Assembly: GCA_002499705.1 (NCBI GenBank) | Contig: DAMU01000096.1 | Coordinates: 1 to 30,880 of the forward strand | Direction of reading: 5' to 3' | DNA from: Euryarchaeota archaeon UBA91 | GTDB lineage: Archaea > Thermoplasmatota > Poseidoniia > Poseidoniales > Poseidoniaceae | Length of the DNA stretch: 30,880 nt | Shown here: piece by piece, positions 30,609 to 30,880 of the stretch | How the letters are laid out: every line of letters starts with the position of its first letter | How positions within the stretch are numbered: the first letter of the stretch is position 1 | Translations under genes and position numbers: made by a program | The notes under the pieces: generated by a model | Told to the model about the DNA's origin: nothing | The model's database searches: none | Seen by the model: only the letters and a program-made list of their open reading frames with translations

Positions 30609-30880
30609 TCACTCCACAAACATGTCTTCTTGGTATCCAGTGACAAGGTCACCAGTGCCATCTTCTTCGATTGTGACAGTTTCTTCTTCATCATCAAATT
30701 CGACGATGACTCCGAACACTTCTTCATCTTCGAAAGTTAATCCAATGTGAGAGCCAATGTCAATTTCATCATCTTCTTCAGACTCTTCATCATCATCTGA
30801 ATCTTCATCGTTCTCATCATCTTCAACTTCTTCTTCGGACTCATCATCATCATCATCAACTGAATCTTCATCATCACCTG
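30609..30880 (-). CDS. Very acidic protein with small C-terminal beta domain, 3' part (cut by window edge)
   Basis: The frame enters from the right edge and ends with TGA at 30609-30611; about 89 complete codons are visible. The first half is almost only Asp, Glu and Ser (such as DSVDDDDDESEEEVEDDEN). The second half, starting at IDIGSHIGLTFEDEEVFGVI, alternates strands (VIVEFDDEEETVTIEE, LVTGYQEDMFVE) and resembles a small KOW/Tudor-like beta barrel; this is a weak resemblance. No start codon is in view, so the total length is unknown. The DNA is a degenerate GAT/GAA repeat. Confidence 0.7.
   Translation of the reverse strand, partial: GDDEDSVDDDDDESEEEVEDDENDEDSDDDEESEEDDEIDIGSHIGLTFEDEEVFGVIVEFDDEEETVTIEEDGTGDLVTGYQEDMFVE
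30745..30880. repeat. GAT/GAA trinucleotide-rich tract
   Basis: On the plus strand TCATCATCATC and TCTTCATCATC units recur through these bases and reach the window edge. They encode the acidic run of the minus-strand gene. The tract is prone to length variation and to assembly error. Confidence 0.7.

Noticed and set aside
1..30880. CRISPR arrays, insertion sequences, prophage or defence genes
   Set aside because: No spaced direct repeat array, transposase, integrase or phage structural gene was seen on either strand; the QueC-like gene has metabolic rather than defence neighbours.

Overview
The window looks like a chromosomal segment of a planktonic euryarchaeon of the Marine Group II / Poseidoniia type. 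This is an inference. It rests on archaeal-only information genes (eS19, eL39, eL31, eS17, PDCD5-like protein, Kae1), on TATA boxes about 26 bases upstream of start codons, and on many bacterial-type metabolic genes mixed among them (proton-translocating transhydrogenase, FolE, MsrB, SlyD-like FKBP). Large secreted proteins with a short cytosolic tail also fit. Genes are tightly packed, often with ATGA, TGATG or TAATG junctions. I see no rRNA, CRISPR array, phage or insertion sequence.

Layout. 1-2087 (minus): split NAD(P) transhydrogenase genes, pntB running off the left edge. 2235-3224 (plus): malate dehydrogenase. 3218-6895 (minus): YgfZ-like protein, IscA-type Fe-S carrier and a large TPR protein with two EF-hand loops. 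7003-8676 (plus): FMN reductase-like protein, SUMF1-fold protein without the catalytic cysteines, ArsC-like protein. 8627-13837 (minus): PqqD-like protein, tiny membrane protein, 1188-residue exoprotein and a two-TM glycosylation-rich protein. 13986-16601 (plus): translation operon eS19, PDCD5, eL39, eL31, eS17, a small unknown protein and a TrmJ-type methyltransferase. 16602-19608 (minus): ribbon-helix-helix regulator, folE, queE, queC-msrB fusion and queD. 19740-21245 (plus): class III aminotransferase. 21242-27857 (minus): Kae1, then a charged protein, FKBP, methylmalonyl-CoA mutase large subunit, methylmalonyl-CoA epimerase and a NatAB-like ABC exporter. 27916-30149 (plus): imidazolonepropionase, a small ABM-like protein, a gene-free stretch, a small zinc protein and tRNA-Val(GAC). 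30236-30880 (minus): zinc-ribbon protein and the 3' part of a very acidic protein.

How the parts work together. FolE, QueD, QueE and QueC form the complete GTP-to-preQ0 route, the precursor of archaeosine in archaeal tRNA, in one operon headed by a likely DNA-binding regulator. The QueC here is unusual in two ways: all four usual zinc-ligand cysteines are replaced, and a complete MsrB methionine-sulfoxide reductase is fused to its C terminus. This is the most striking feature of the window. Transhydrogenase, malate dehydrogenase, the mutase/epimerase pair and HutI suggest heterotrophic amino-acid and propionate-type carbon use with NADPH made at the expense of the proton gradient.
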